Assembly: GCF_048771995.1 (NCBI RefSeq)
Contig: NC_133024.1
Span: 43,562,001-43,626,000, forward strand
From: Taeniopygia guttata
Taxonomy: Eukaryota > Chordata > Aves > Passeriformes > Estrildidae
Reading direction: 5' to 3'
Length of the DNA stretch: 64,000 bases
Shown piece after piece: positions 24,101 to 33,335 of the stretch. The notes beneath the pieces were generated by a model. The model was not told where the DNA came from. It saw only the letters and a program-made list of their open reading frames with translations, and did no database searches. The position numbers and the translations under genes are program-made. Within the stretch, counting starts at the first letter, position 1. Every line of letters begins with the position of its first letter.

Positions 24101-27100
24101 GGCTCCTCCAATTAATTCTCTGCTGGCACATCTGACCTTTAATTTGAAAAGACAACATTCGGCCTGGCCTCATTGGAAAGGATGCTGACACCTGCTACAT
24201 ATTTTCACTGGGAAGAAAGAATGATTCTTGGTCTCATTAATACATTAGATAGCTGGGGTGGCCCATGGGACAAGCTAAATAGATATTTTGGGAATGGTGA
24301 TTCCTAATTAAAAGCTCAGATTGAAAGGGGTTTCCATATTTGTGAGTCTGCAGTTAATTTGGTATTTATTTAGGTGCTAGTATGTGTGAGTTCCTCTGGC
24401 ATAAACAAGCTCTAGCACACTCAGGGCTTTAAGTACACCTCCCTCAGAGCATGGCACTGCCTTTGGCCTTGAATCTGGAGTATACCTGGCTATGGGACAA
24501 GTCCAGAATGCCCCCTGCAAGAGAACATCGTTTTCCATCACACAGAACCCCAGAACAGGCGCCCAGGTGGTTCATGCTAGGGGTGTAAGGGGCTTTCAGG
24601 GGATGTTGCCCATGGGCCAGGCACTGTACTGGGAGGGCAGACAATACAGGATAGAGCACAGTCACAAAGCACACACACTGACACTTGGCACAACCAAGTG
24701 TTGCTGTCTTTAAGCTTACTGAGACTCATATAAGGGCTCTGCTCTGGTGTATGGCACATCACAGTTGGGGCTGTGGTCGGAAACAGGGACAGCCTTTGAG
24801 ATAGCAGCGATGGAGCAGCATGCTGTATTCTTCTAGTCAGGCTCTGTGTGAAAAGTACTGCAGGGGAGACAAAAAGGGCACCTTGGATACAGAAAGAGCT
24901 GGTTTTTTTTGTTGTTTTTGTTTTTGGGTTTTTTTTGTTTGTTTCTTTGTTTTTTGTTTTTTTTTTATGGTTGCATGTAGCACATTGCCTGCTTTATTTT
25001 TTTTTTCCCTTTATGTCAAAGAGAGTAACAAAGAGTCACAATGGGTGATAACAACTCACTCCTACAGGAACTGAAGCTTTCACCTGCTTTGAAATAGAGT
25101 AATATGTGCCTTTGATAACAAGGCTATTTTTCCCCCCTATCATTTATTTTGAGCAGGAGAGCTTATATACCATCCTCTTATTTCTCCATGCTTTTTGAGT
25201 GTTACTTATGCTGATCATAGAAGAACATTAAGGTAGAAAAAGAAATGGCAACGATTCATTAAATGTGCTTCACTTTATCAGTAGTGCTTAAGAAGTCCTG
25301 AGCCAGGTTTTCTAAGGATCTCACAGCCTTTTCTCAATATATTCTCTATCTCAAAGCACTTCGGTAGTACTTTCTAAACTCACATGACAGACAATAATTA
25401 TAGACAATGAATAAATACAGACGATGAGGCTCACATGACTGTCTGTTACAGCACACCTGTACAGTTAAATAGAACAGCTCAAGGACTCTTGTCTGACCAA
25501 CTATCTCACCCCAGCTGGTTTGCAAATTACTGCAATAGGCCTGTGATAACTTTGTTTTAGTTTAATGCAATACCCATTAGCATTTGAAGTGAACAAGGCT
25601 CTTCCCATAGCCACTATTGTGAATCCTCTGTGATCAGTTATTTTCCCCTTAAATGTTAATATCATTATTCAATGCTTTCTCTGGACAGAAAAACAAATCA
25701 GCATTTCATAAAGCCTGGCACAAAGTCACGAAGCAAAGGGGAAAAATAATCCTTTATCAAAATCTTTCATGGTGAAAACATATTTCTCAAATATGAAGAA
25801 AAATATGGCAAGATAGAACAATTTTTTAAGGTGTCTGTTAAGTACTGCGCTTCTTGAGAATGAAAAGAAAAAACTAGCACAATCAACAGGTGCAGAACTA
25901 ACCCATGGTATGGGTTAGTAATACCATCCTCCCTGATACTACATAGCTATCAGAGTACAGTGAAAAAAAAATTAAAACATACCCAGTTTGATTGCTACAA
26001 TGAATAAATTAGGAGTTCAAAGATGAATCTGCAGAAAGTATTTAACCTTATTTTTTTATATGTGTAAGTGCATATATATATCTGCCTGCAAGCAATAGCT
26101 AGAGGTCTTAAAATACACAAGCACCAGTTGGAGTTATTATAATTTGCAATAATGGAAATAAATTTTTTAAAAAAGACAAAACTCTGAAAAGGCCTAATTT
26201 CCTCCAAATCCCCTCAACAGAGCAGTGAACTATGAGTGCCATCAGGCCAGCAATGAGCAGTGAGAAAGCTGCACTACAAATCTGCTCCCTCAGCTGAACC
26301 AGGTGCCTCCAAAGTAAAGACTTTGCGACAACATCTGCTCAGTGTAAAATGTTATTCCATGTGCAATGACCACCACAGAACTGTCAGAGGTTTTATCAGC
26401 TTTCTACTACACATCATGGTCTCCCAGTGTTAGAAAGCCAGACCTGAGGGACCACAGGGAAAGAGAAGGGTTATTTGCCACCAATGTTATTGTCCCCAGA
26501 TTAATTTTGGTATCATCATAGGTATTATCTATAAAGCATCAGTACTCACTTACATTTTCCACCTTTTTCTAAACATAAACATTCTGTCTCAGATTGAATG
26601 CTTAAATAATATGCTCACACAAAATTATATTTTCAGAGGCTACAGTTAGAATTTTACAATCATAAATTTTACTCCAAAAGCCCACAAATATAGTTACAGA
26701 GGGGTTCCTTGAATCCTTCCTTGAAGGCTTCCAGAGAAAAGCAGTGATATAAGTTTAAACCAGAATAATCAGAATTCATATCAAGATAAACAAATGTGAG
26801 GGTGAGTCATTGAAGGACTGGATCCAGTAAGCAACCTGAGAGCTTTGTAGGTGAACAAAAAAGAAAACTTCACATATCTCTGTATGATTTTAGGGTGGCT
26901 GGAACAGTAGAGACTAAAATACACCAGAGTTAACAGATTCCCTTTCAGACTCCTTGGAAGCCTCATAGATGGTTGAGGAGTGGGATGAGAGACACATGAT
27001 AGACTTCTTTCAAACACGTAACTCTCACTCAGACAAACAATAAATTACTTTAGAGAAGGAAACATTTATCTACTCTCAAATAAAAAACGTTAATCCCAAG

Positions 27101-27822
27101 GTATGACATAATTTCAATCAAATTTAATTCACACAATTCAGACTCCTCCTCCCTTAACAGCTCCTGCTGCTTAGTAATTGTACTAATGTTGTTTCATTAC
27201 CTGTATCTCTCAAAGTCTTCAAAAAACTCTGGAAAGGAGAAATTTCAAGTGAAATGCAATTCAGAAAAAAAAAAAAAAGGAAAATTTGGACATGCAGTGA
27301 GCACAAGGAAATGGTCTGGGAGCAAATGAGGTAGGTGCAGTGGGAAGGGGCAAAAGATGCCAAAACAAAGCTCTGAGATGCTGAAAAACCAGAAGAAAAA
27401 TCAAGGAGGAAGAGAGGACACCGAGGGCAAGACAGACATAAAATGGCCTGGAGAGAAAAAAAAAAAAAAAAAATTCAAAACCTCCGCCCAAGCCAAAGGC
27501 AGCAAAAGGCATGGCATGCCAGTAAGGGCAGGGCTGTGGACCAAAGCTTTTCACTTTGATCCACATTGAAATCCCAAGATTTCGTTTTCTTTCCCGAATG
27601 GAAACAAAAATTCTTAAGTACTTAATCTTAGCACTTGGAGCCACTGACTGAACTAATTTCCAGTTTGCAGAGGATGGTGAGAAGTTGGTGTGCTCTGACG
27701 TTTCTCGGTTATTGAGTTAGTATATTGCCAGAATATCCACTTGGGTTTAGCAGTCACTTATGCTTGAGAATGGGAGATATAACTTACCACTACTTGCATT
27801 AGAAATTTTGGTTTTAGTCACT
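18344..27822. other. Long non-coding stretch, no gene recognised
   Basis: About 9.5 kb of AT-rich DNA without a supported gene. Homopolymer runs at 21075-21117 (A), about 24900-24970 (T/G-rich) and about 27459-27473 (A) account for several low-complexity frames. I recognised no CR1 or LTR in it, although old, diverged copies could escape reading by eye. Confidence 0.45.
21075..21117. repeat. Poly-A run
   Basis: A 32-base A run is followed by a single G and a further 10 A. No recognisable SINE, LINE or processed gene precedes it (the upstream sequence is unique-looking), so it may be a simple expansion rather than a retrotransposon tail. Confidence 0.9.
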
Positions 27823-27828
27823 ATTGTA

Positions 27829-28232
27829 TAAAGCCAGGGAATCTCAGAAAAACGGAAAGCTGGACAAGACAAACGCACATTCAATCAATATGATTAATGC
27901 AACGTTCTCCGTTTATTCAAGATAAGGTGGTAGTTTATATAAGCTTCCACATAGTTTACAGAAACAAAGACACTCTAATTGGTAGGCTAACATTGTTTAC
28001 CTTTTCCTTAAAACGGCCTACACTCTACACCATAAAACCTATACTAATTCACACCCAGACAACTCAGTGGTCCCCACAGTACTTTAAGACTATTTTCTAC
28101 CTGCGCCACAACCCTGAATTTCTAACTGCGTCAGAGGCTTTGAGGGCCCCACCAGGCCTCAATCTGAGGCCTAGCCTAGAGTAGCTCAACTTTCACAATT
28201 CATGCCCTCTTTCTCTCAAAAATGCTGTAACA
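27829..28232 (-). repeat. 3' LTR of the provirus
   Basis: 404 bp, no difference found from the copy at 31954-32357. On the minus strand it starts TGTTACAGC and ends GGCTTTA, so the 3' terminus is TA rather than the usual CA. A TATA-like TTATATAAAC lies at 27934-27942 and an AATAAA at 27917-27912, only about 20 bp further on. The 95-codon frame seen on the + strand inside both LTRs is a by-product of this non-coding repeat. Confidence 0.93.
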
Positions 28233-28250
28233 ATTCCCTCTTTTTCTTTT
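28233..28250 (-). other. Polypurine tract
   Basis: On the minus strand AAAAGAAAAAGAGGGAAT directly abuts the TGTTACAG start of the 3' LTR. This is the expected position and composition of the primer for plus-strand DNA synthesis in a retrovirus. Confidence 0.85.
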
Positions 28251-28283
28251 GAGCTACTCAGGCTGGAGTGAAGGCTCAATGAA

Positions 28284-28893
28284 CTAATTTTTGCACACAC
28301 TGTCTTTGACCCAGCCAGAAAAACCTGAAGAATTGAGCCAGTTATCAAATGAAGTGTCCATTTGGAGAACACTGCGTTTGGCTCGTTGAGTCTTCTGAGG
28401 CAATTCGAGAACCTGATGTATGGTGGGAGCAAAAAGCATCAACCTACCGATATAACATGGGCCTCCCCTAGCATTTTGAGGGACTGCTGACCAGGCTCGG
28501 TCCCCACAAATGAGGAAGGTTCCTGGGGGCAGTTTTTCCTGCACTACCTCTTGGAGTCGAATTGTTACAATATTCTAAATAGTTGTAATACGATGGTGAT
28601 CTGGGAGACAATCAAATGTTGTCATCTGTCAATTTTCCATTTTCTTGAGTTGGTTTGGTAGCATAAGATCCAAATATCAAACAGTAATTTCCTGGGACAG
28701 AACCCAAAAGACCAAATTCTTGAAAACTATCATCAGTAAATTTAAGGTTTTGCACAAATGCAACAGCTTGCGCTCCCAGAGTGCTATTTAAACTTATTTG
28801 AGCTCAGGTCCAAGTCTTGAACTCTGCCATGGGACCCAACGAGACTCCAAAAATTAAACAAGTACGAAATAAAAACATTGAGGCCCACCACAT
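28284..28893 (-). pseudogene. env-like pseudogene (partial, with stops and a frameshift)
   Basis: From an ATG at 28893 the minus strand encodes a short hydrophobic leader (MWWASMFLFRTCLIFGVSL), then two in-frame TGA stops and a stretch rich in Asn/Ser with NNST-type glycosylation signals. After a frame change at about 28560 the frame reads PPGTFLICGDRAW, then GGPCYIGRL and later RAKR, ending at a TAG at 28284. The CG..AW...P....GPC..G.L pattern and a furin-like RxKR are typical of retroviral surface subunits (family knowledge). Almost no transmembrane subunit follows: the frame ends 34 bp before the polypurine tract. A splice-acceptor-like TTGTTTCTTTCATGTTAG lies just upstream (about 28921-28938). 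The assignment rests on motifs only. Confidence 0.6.
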
Positions 28894-29399
28894 TCTTCTC
28901 AGGTTCTTGAATGCCCTGTCTAACATGAAAGAAACAATCTTAATTCTAAACATAAACTATAACTTCTAATAAACTAACTTCTGATAAATCTAACTTCACA
29001 CTTATGATATTTCAACTTATTTTTCTGTTTCATCTATTTTTAAAATTCTGTTTCTGCCTTTTCGTATCAATGCAGCAAGAGCATCTGTCCTGTCCATCAC
29101 ACGACTTCTTGGTTGGATGGGTAAAAACACTCACTCAAGTAGAATTTCTGTTGATCCCCGTTGGGACCTCCCTCTTTTTCTTTTGCCATTGAAAGACAAT
29201 GGCAAGATGAACAGAAAAATCACAGGCATTACTAAAACTTATTAAAAACTTAGCAAAAAAAATTCTATAACATCATTAAAAACACACTTATAAAAAAAAC
29301 TCAAAGGCCACGATCTTCTGTGGGTGAAACACAAATCTTTGCACAATCCACTTTTGCTGTGCATCCTCTGATCCACTTGTGGAGAGATCAGTGCCCTCT
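28894..29399 (-). other. Proviral interior, unassigned, between integrase-like and env-like parts
   Basis: About 0.5 kb with only short frames. One (ATG near 29229 on the minus strand) encodes a hydrophobic start MPVIFLFILPLSF followed by a basic run, which might be remnants of a leader or accessory frame, but it stops after about 32 codons. No confident viral homology seen. Confidence 0.4.
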
Positions 29400-29529
29400 T
29401 GCAATTGATAAGTTCCACATTCTTCACTGAAATCCATCTAGATTCTGCACCTGTTAAAACACAAACAAACCTAACACCCCCACAGGGACTGGAGGGTCCT
29501 CTCTCAATTCTGTTCCCTAAAACTTGCAT
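29400..29529 (-). pseudogene. Integrase C-terminus-like fragment
   Basis: The minus-strand frame from 29529 reads RGPSSP...GVRFVCVLTG, then SRWISVKNVEL. This resembles the end of retroviral integrases, where a W-x-GP segment is followed by G-x-VCV-x-T and RW(I/V)P-x-(K/R)-x-V. Only about 35 residues align by eye, the rest of pol is absent, and the frame continues into unrelated residues until a stop at 29242. Its place, downstream of gag-like and upstream of env-like sequence, supports the call. Confidence 0.5.
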
Positions 29530-30700
29530 GAAGAAATGGAAATATCAACAGCTTTGTTATAAACATGAAAAACATTAAGAACAAAACAATGCATATAGTA
29601 AAGAAACTAACAACAAATAAAAATCAATCAAATAATACACAATCAATATTACATATAAAATCACAGTTACCAAGTGCTACACTATCAAATTGTCATCCCA
29701 GAGTCTGCAGCAGCTGAAAAACCTTAAAACAACAGAGATTTGGATAAAACATGTCCGGATCATGTCTTTCCAAAACCTCCTTTGAGGCTCAGCTGTCCTG
29801 TATGGTCAAATTGTCAAGCCAAAAGGACTTGAATACTTTTTTGATGCAGAAAACACCTGGATCAATCACACCATCCACGTAGAGCCAGAGCCTGGCCAGA
29901 GCTCAAACTCTAATTGGAGGATATGTTTAAAACAAAAGTCTTAAAAATAACAGTTATAAGTGAAAAACCTTATTATTAAAAATTTATCAAAACATCAAAT
30001 AATTGAACCTGTCTAAAATTTGTTTCAAGACAAAAATTCTCTAAATACAACAAACCTTTTCTTCAAAAATATGAAAATTTGAAGTCTGAAATCTTGAACC
30101 AGAACTTGGACTATAAATTTTTAAAAGATGAACTGCAGCTGCATAGAAAATTGAATAAAGAAAACACATGAGTAGTTAAAAAATCAAGCACACAGGATCC
30201 TGAAAAATACATCTCACAATCAATCACCTAAAAAAAAAACCCCCATAAAACATATGAAAACTGACTGTAAATATTAAAACAACATCTCAATACCTTAACA
30301 TCTTAATAATAATTCTTATCACAAAAATCAGACAACTTACATTATATGATCAACCTATTAACAAAAAATGTTTAAAATAGTTTAAAACAATCTTGTCAAG
30401 CATTCATATAACATTAGTAACAATCATTACTATTTATCATTACCTACAAAAACTTGACAATTATCATTTATCTTATTATCTACAAAACTCAAAAACAGAA
30501 ATTGTGAACTCAATGCCAACATTCCATCTGACTGACTTTTCTCAAATCTTTGCTTTCAAAGACATTTTTAGCAATTAAATAATTATTAACATTTCTATCC
30601 TTTTTTGTTTTACAGTAATTTTCATCCACATTGTATTTGAAATAACTTTGATTTGCATAATGTCCATCCCTCTTGGTTTCTTGGAAAACACTCAGTATTG
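29530..30700 (-). other. AT-rich, C-poor filler inside the provirus
   Basis: About 1.2 kb where gag-pro-pol should lie. The + strand is rich in A and strikingly poor in G, i.e. the proviral sense strand is T-rich and C-poor. No frame longer than about 60 codons and no protease or reverse-transcriptase motif were seen. The composition changes abruptly at about 30745 to the GC-rich gag/leader part. It could be captured host DNA, a heavily rearranged remnant, or a family-specific spacer of a non-autonomous element. Confidence 0.55.
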
Positions 30701-31437
30701 CTATACTTTTTCATTACGTCTTTTGTCTCTTGCAAGGAATTGAAAAAAAAAAAAATTCTGTTGACATTTTTGCTGTGGTGTTGCCATCTCGCCATCGGTG
30801 GCACTGCTGCTCTCGGCGTTGTTGTTACCATGGCAACCAGGCTGTGCAGCGCCTCCGCCACCATTGCTGGGCGCTGGGTGGGGGGGGGGGGCGGGGGGGG
30901 AACGGGACGGTGCCGTCTCCCTCCGTCCTTGCTGCGTCACTGTGGGGACGGGCGAGGAGACGCTCCTGATGCGGCCGCGCCCCGCCTGCTCCGACTCCAG
31001 CGCGGCCGAGCCCCGGGGAATGCCCGTCTCCACCCTTGCGCTGTTGCTCGGCAACAAGGAACCTTCTGTGTCTTGGCCGATGTCCGCTCCGCCCCGGGGC
31101 CGCCTTAGCCTCGGTGCCGGCTGGCCCCGCTCCGGCCGGCCCCGCTCTGCCTGCTCTGTTCTTCCCTCCAAACGAGCGACAAAATCTCTGACAGAGGGGC
31201 TGACTGGAGCTTCCTGCCCTCGCACTGGCCGCATATTACAAACATTAAAAAATTTTTCAACCCGAGATGGCTTCCGAACTTCTATCTGTTCTGATGTGAA
31301 CTGCTCAGATGCTTGAACTGCAGCTTCCGCTGCTTTTTGTCCGCGGCCCTGCTCTGTAAGGTATATAAAACTTTCTTCCAAACACCTCCAAGCTCTAATA
31401 GTGTTTTCTTGTCCTTTCTGCCCCCCGAGTCAATTGC
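30701..31437 (-). pseudogene. gag-like frame, truncated
   Basis: An open frame runs leftward from just after a TGA at about 31436 to a stop at 30701. It lacks an ATG in its first part (TTG at 31381 gives 226 codons). It begins ENTIRAWRCLEESFIYL, similar in layout to the late matrix region of betaretroviral Gag (a Trp/hydrophobic helix), and continues as a Pro/Ser/Gly/Arg-rich low-complexity linker. The frame ends in poly-Phe from a 13-base homopolymer, where the AT-rich filler begins. No capsid major-homology region or CCHC zinc knuckle was found. The gag assignment depends mainly on position after the PBS and donor. Confidence 0.45.
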
Positions 31438-31933
31438 TTGCATAAGATCGGACTCTTTTTATCTTTTTCCCTCTCTCAGAGAGGATATGTGAAAGAAACC
31501 GCGGTGCTCTTCCTCAGACGTTCTTAATACGTCCCCTTTCTTTCCCTTCGCGGCTTACCTCCAACCTCTGCGGGCTGCTCCGCTCTCGCTTTTCTTCGGC
31601 AAGGCAGCACCCCCGCTCCAGCTCTCCGGCCCCGGCCACGTCCACACCCGCCGTTCGGGTTCTTTGTGAACGCCGAGGTCTTCCCACTGCTCCAACGGAC
31701 TCTCGCAAACAAACAACAATGCGAAGAGTCTTTTTCCTCCCGTTGGGAAACGGCCCAATTCGGAGTTTGGAGACTTCTGCTCCGTTCCACCTGATCCCCG
31801 TTCACAAAAAGTGAATTTGGGATCCCGGTCCCGTCACCATGAGGCGATTTGGACCTAAATTCCTGTCGCGCGACTCAAACCTGACTGCCCGTTACTCTAA
31901 AAGTAATTTGGCAGCCTTCTCGGAGCCTCCTGA
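31438..31933 (-). other. GC-rich proviral leader with splice-donor-like site
   Basis: This 5' untranslated leader is CpG-rich, in contrast to nearly all of the window. A strong donor-like GAG/GTAAGC occurs with its GT at 31558-31557, a suitable position for the major donor that would join to an env acceptor. Packaging structures would be expected here but cannot be identified by eye. Confidence 0.6.
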
Positions 31934-31951
31934 GTCCCTGTGCGGGCGCCA
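31934..31951 (-). other. Primer-binding site, tRNA-Lys type
   Basis: On the minus strand TGGCGCCCGCACAGGGAC begins 2 bases after the 5' LTR. It matches the complement of the 3' end of tRNA-Lys(UUU), TGGCGCCCGAACAGGGAC, at 17 of 18 positions; the mismatch is the C at position 10. Confidence 0.88.
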
Positions 31952-31953
31952 CT

Positions 31954-32357
31954 TAAAGCCAGGGAATCTCAGAAAAACGGAAAGCTGGACAAGACAAACG
32001 CACATTCAATCAATATGATTAATGCAACGTTCTCCGTTTATTCAAGATAAGGTGGTAGTTTATATAAGCTTCCACATAGTTTACAGAAACAAAGACACTC
32101 TAATTGGTAGGCTAACATTGTTTACCTTTTCCTTAAAACGGCCTACACTCTACACCATAAAACCTATACTAATTCACACCCAGACAACTCAGTGGTCCCC
32201 ACAGTACTTTAAGACTATTTTCTACCTGCGCCACAACCCTGAATTTCTAACTGCGTCAGAGGCTTTGAGGGCCCCACCAGGCCTCAATCTGAGGCCTAGC
32301 CTAGAGTAGCTCAACTTTCACAATTCATGCCCTCTTTCTCTCAAAAATGCTGTAACA
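31954..32357 (-). repeat. 5' LTR of the provirus (promoter copy)
   Basis: Identical by eye to 27829-28232. It holds the TATA-like box at 32059-32067 (minus strand) and AATAAA at 32042-32037. As the upstream LTR for the leftward element it would drive proviral transcription. Confidence 0.93.
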
Positions 32358-33228
32358 ATTGTAATTGTTAATCACATTATAGAAGCACTTAAGGATGTGG
32401 AGTATGTCCTAGTATTTATCACCCTCTATTTTTTTTTCTATTATTTGTAAAATGCAAGTTTTCAAAAGATTCTGTTGAGTACTGGAACATCAATCCTCCA
32501 AAAGGAGTGTTAGAGACCTCAAATGCACCTGTAGCAGGTAGTAACAATCACATTTTACTCCTATGCATTTGTCTGCAGATGCTGTTTACTTCTATTTGCA
32601 AGTCCTGCAATTCCTTCACAAATCACTGTGGTCATCTATTGACTCATATTCCTCTAAACCTACAGAAATTGTCATCAATGTACAAAGGCAGAGTGATCAA
32701 AACATCATCAAACTATAAAAAAAGCAAGAACAGAGGCCATACTGTTCTCCACCTCTCCTTCATAACCCTCAGCTTTGATTTGAATCTGAAAGCTGTTTAG
32801 GAGAAAACATTTTTCCTCCTTGACAGGCTAGAAAGTAATTTGTGTAATTCATGACTTTTTGGGTGACAAGACAGTTTTGAGATATTTCTGAAGAACTGAT
32901 TAATATAATTGGAGATGTCCCTTTTGGTATAAAAGGCTGAAGAAGTTTAAACTAGATTTATGTTGCTTCTTAATGGTAGTGTGTGAGCTTACTTCCCCTC
33001 TCTTCCTTGTTTATTGGTCTACTTAAATGGAAATGTTGAGAAAGCAAGATCATAAGTCAGCAATTCACAACTCATGGCATATTGTGTTCTGTCTTACCAA
33101 GTATACTGAGGACTTAGGAGTTCATTAGGAGGGATCCCATATCATTAACCTTATGAAGCATTTACATGAGTCTGAAAATATATTTGGTTCCTACATCAGA
33201 TGTCATTGTGTGTTTATTCTAACAAATG

Positions 33229-33335
33229 AACAAAAAAAACCCCAAAACCCACAAACAACTAATCAATCAACCAAACCAAAACAAAACAAAAAAATCCCCC
33301 AAGCAACCAACCAAACAAACCAAACCAAGAAAATC
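33229..33335. repeat. A/C-rich low-complexity tract
   Basis: The + strand reads as A runs with single or grouped C (AACCCCAAAACCCAC..., CCAAACAAACCAAACC), with few T and almost no G. It has the same style as the tracts at 5080, 49827 and 57060. Confidence 0.9.

Larger units (their letters stand above)
27823..32363 (-). mobile_element. Endogenous retrovirus, minus strand, defective, class II-like
   Basis: The 4.5-kb provirus is flanked by the exact 6-bp duplication ATTGTA (27823-27828 and 32358-32363). It has two 404-bp LTRs that I found identical on base-by-base comparison, a primer-binding site at 31934-31951 and a polypurine tract at 28233-28250, so transcription runs leftward. In 5'-3' order on the minus strand it contains: 5' LTR, PBS, GC-rich leader with a splice-donor-like site, gag-like frame, an AT-rich filler, an integrase-C-terminus-like frame, an env-like pseudogene and the 3' LTR. 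The interior is 3.7 kb, about half of a complete retrovirus; protease, reverse transcriptase and most of integrase were not found. The lysine tRNA primer and 6-bp duplication fit the betaretrovirus/ERVK class. Identical LTRs imply recent insertion (or gene conversion), yet the genes are broken, so movement by proteins supplied in trans is the simplest reading. Confidence 0.92.

Noticed and set aside
27897..28184. 95-codon frame that occurs twice with the same protein (also 32022-32309)
   Set aside because: It is the antisense reading of the two identical LTRs, not a duplicated gene.
29530..30700. Possible APOBEC-type hypermutation of the provirus
   Set aside because: Editing of minus-strand cDNA would enrich A and deplete G on the sense strand; here the sense strand is T-rich and C-poor.
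30653..31316. Gly/Arg/Pro-rich frames on the + strand
   Set aside because: They are antisense to the gag-like and GC-rich leader of the provirus and owe their openness to GC-rich composition.
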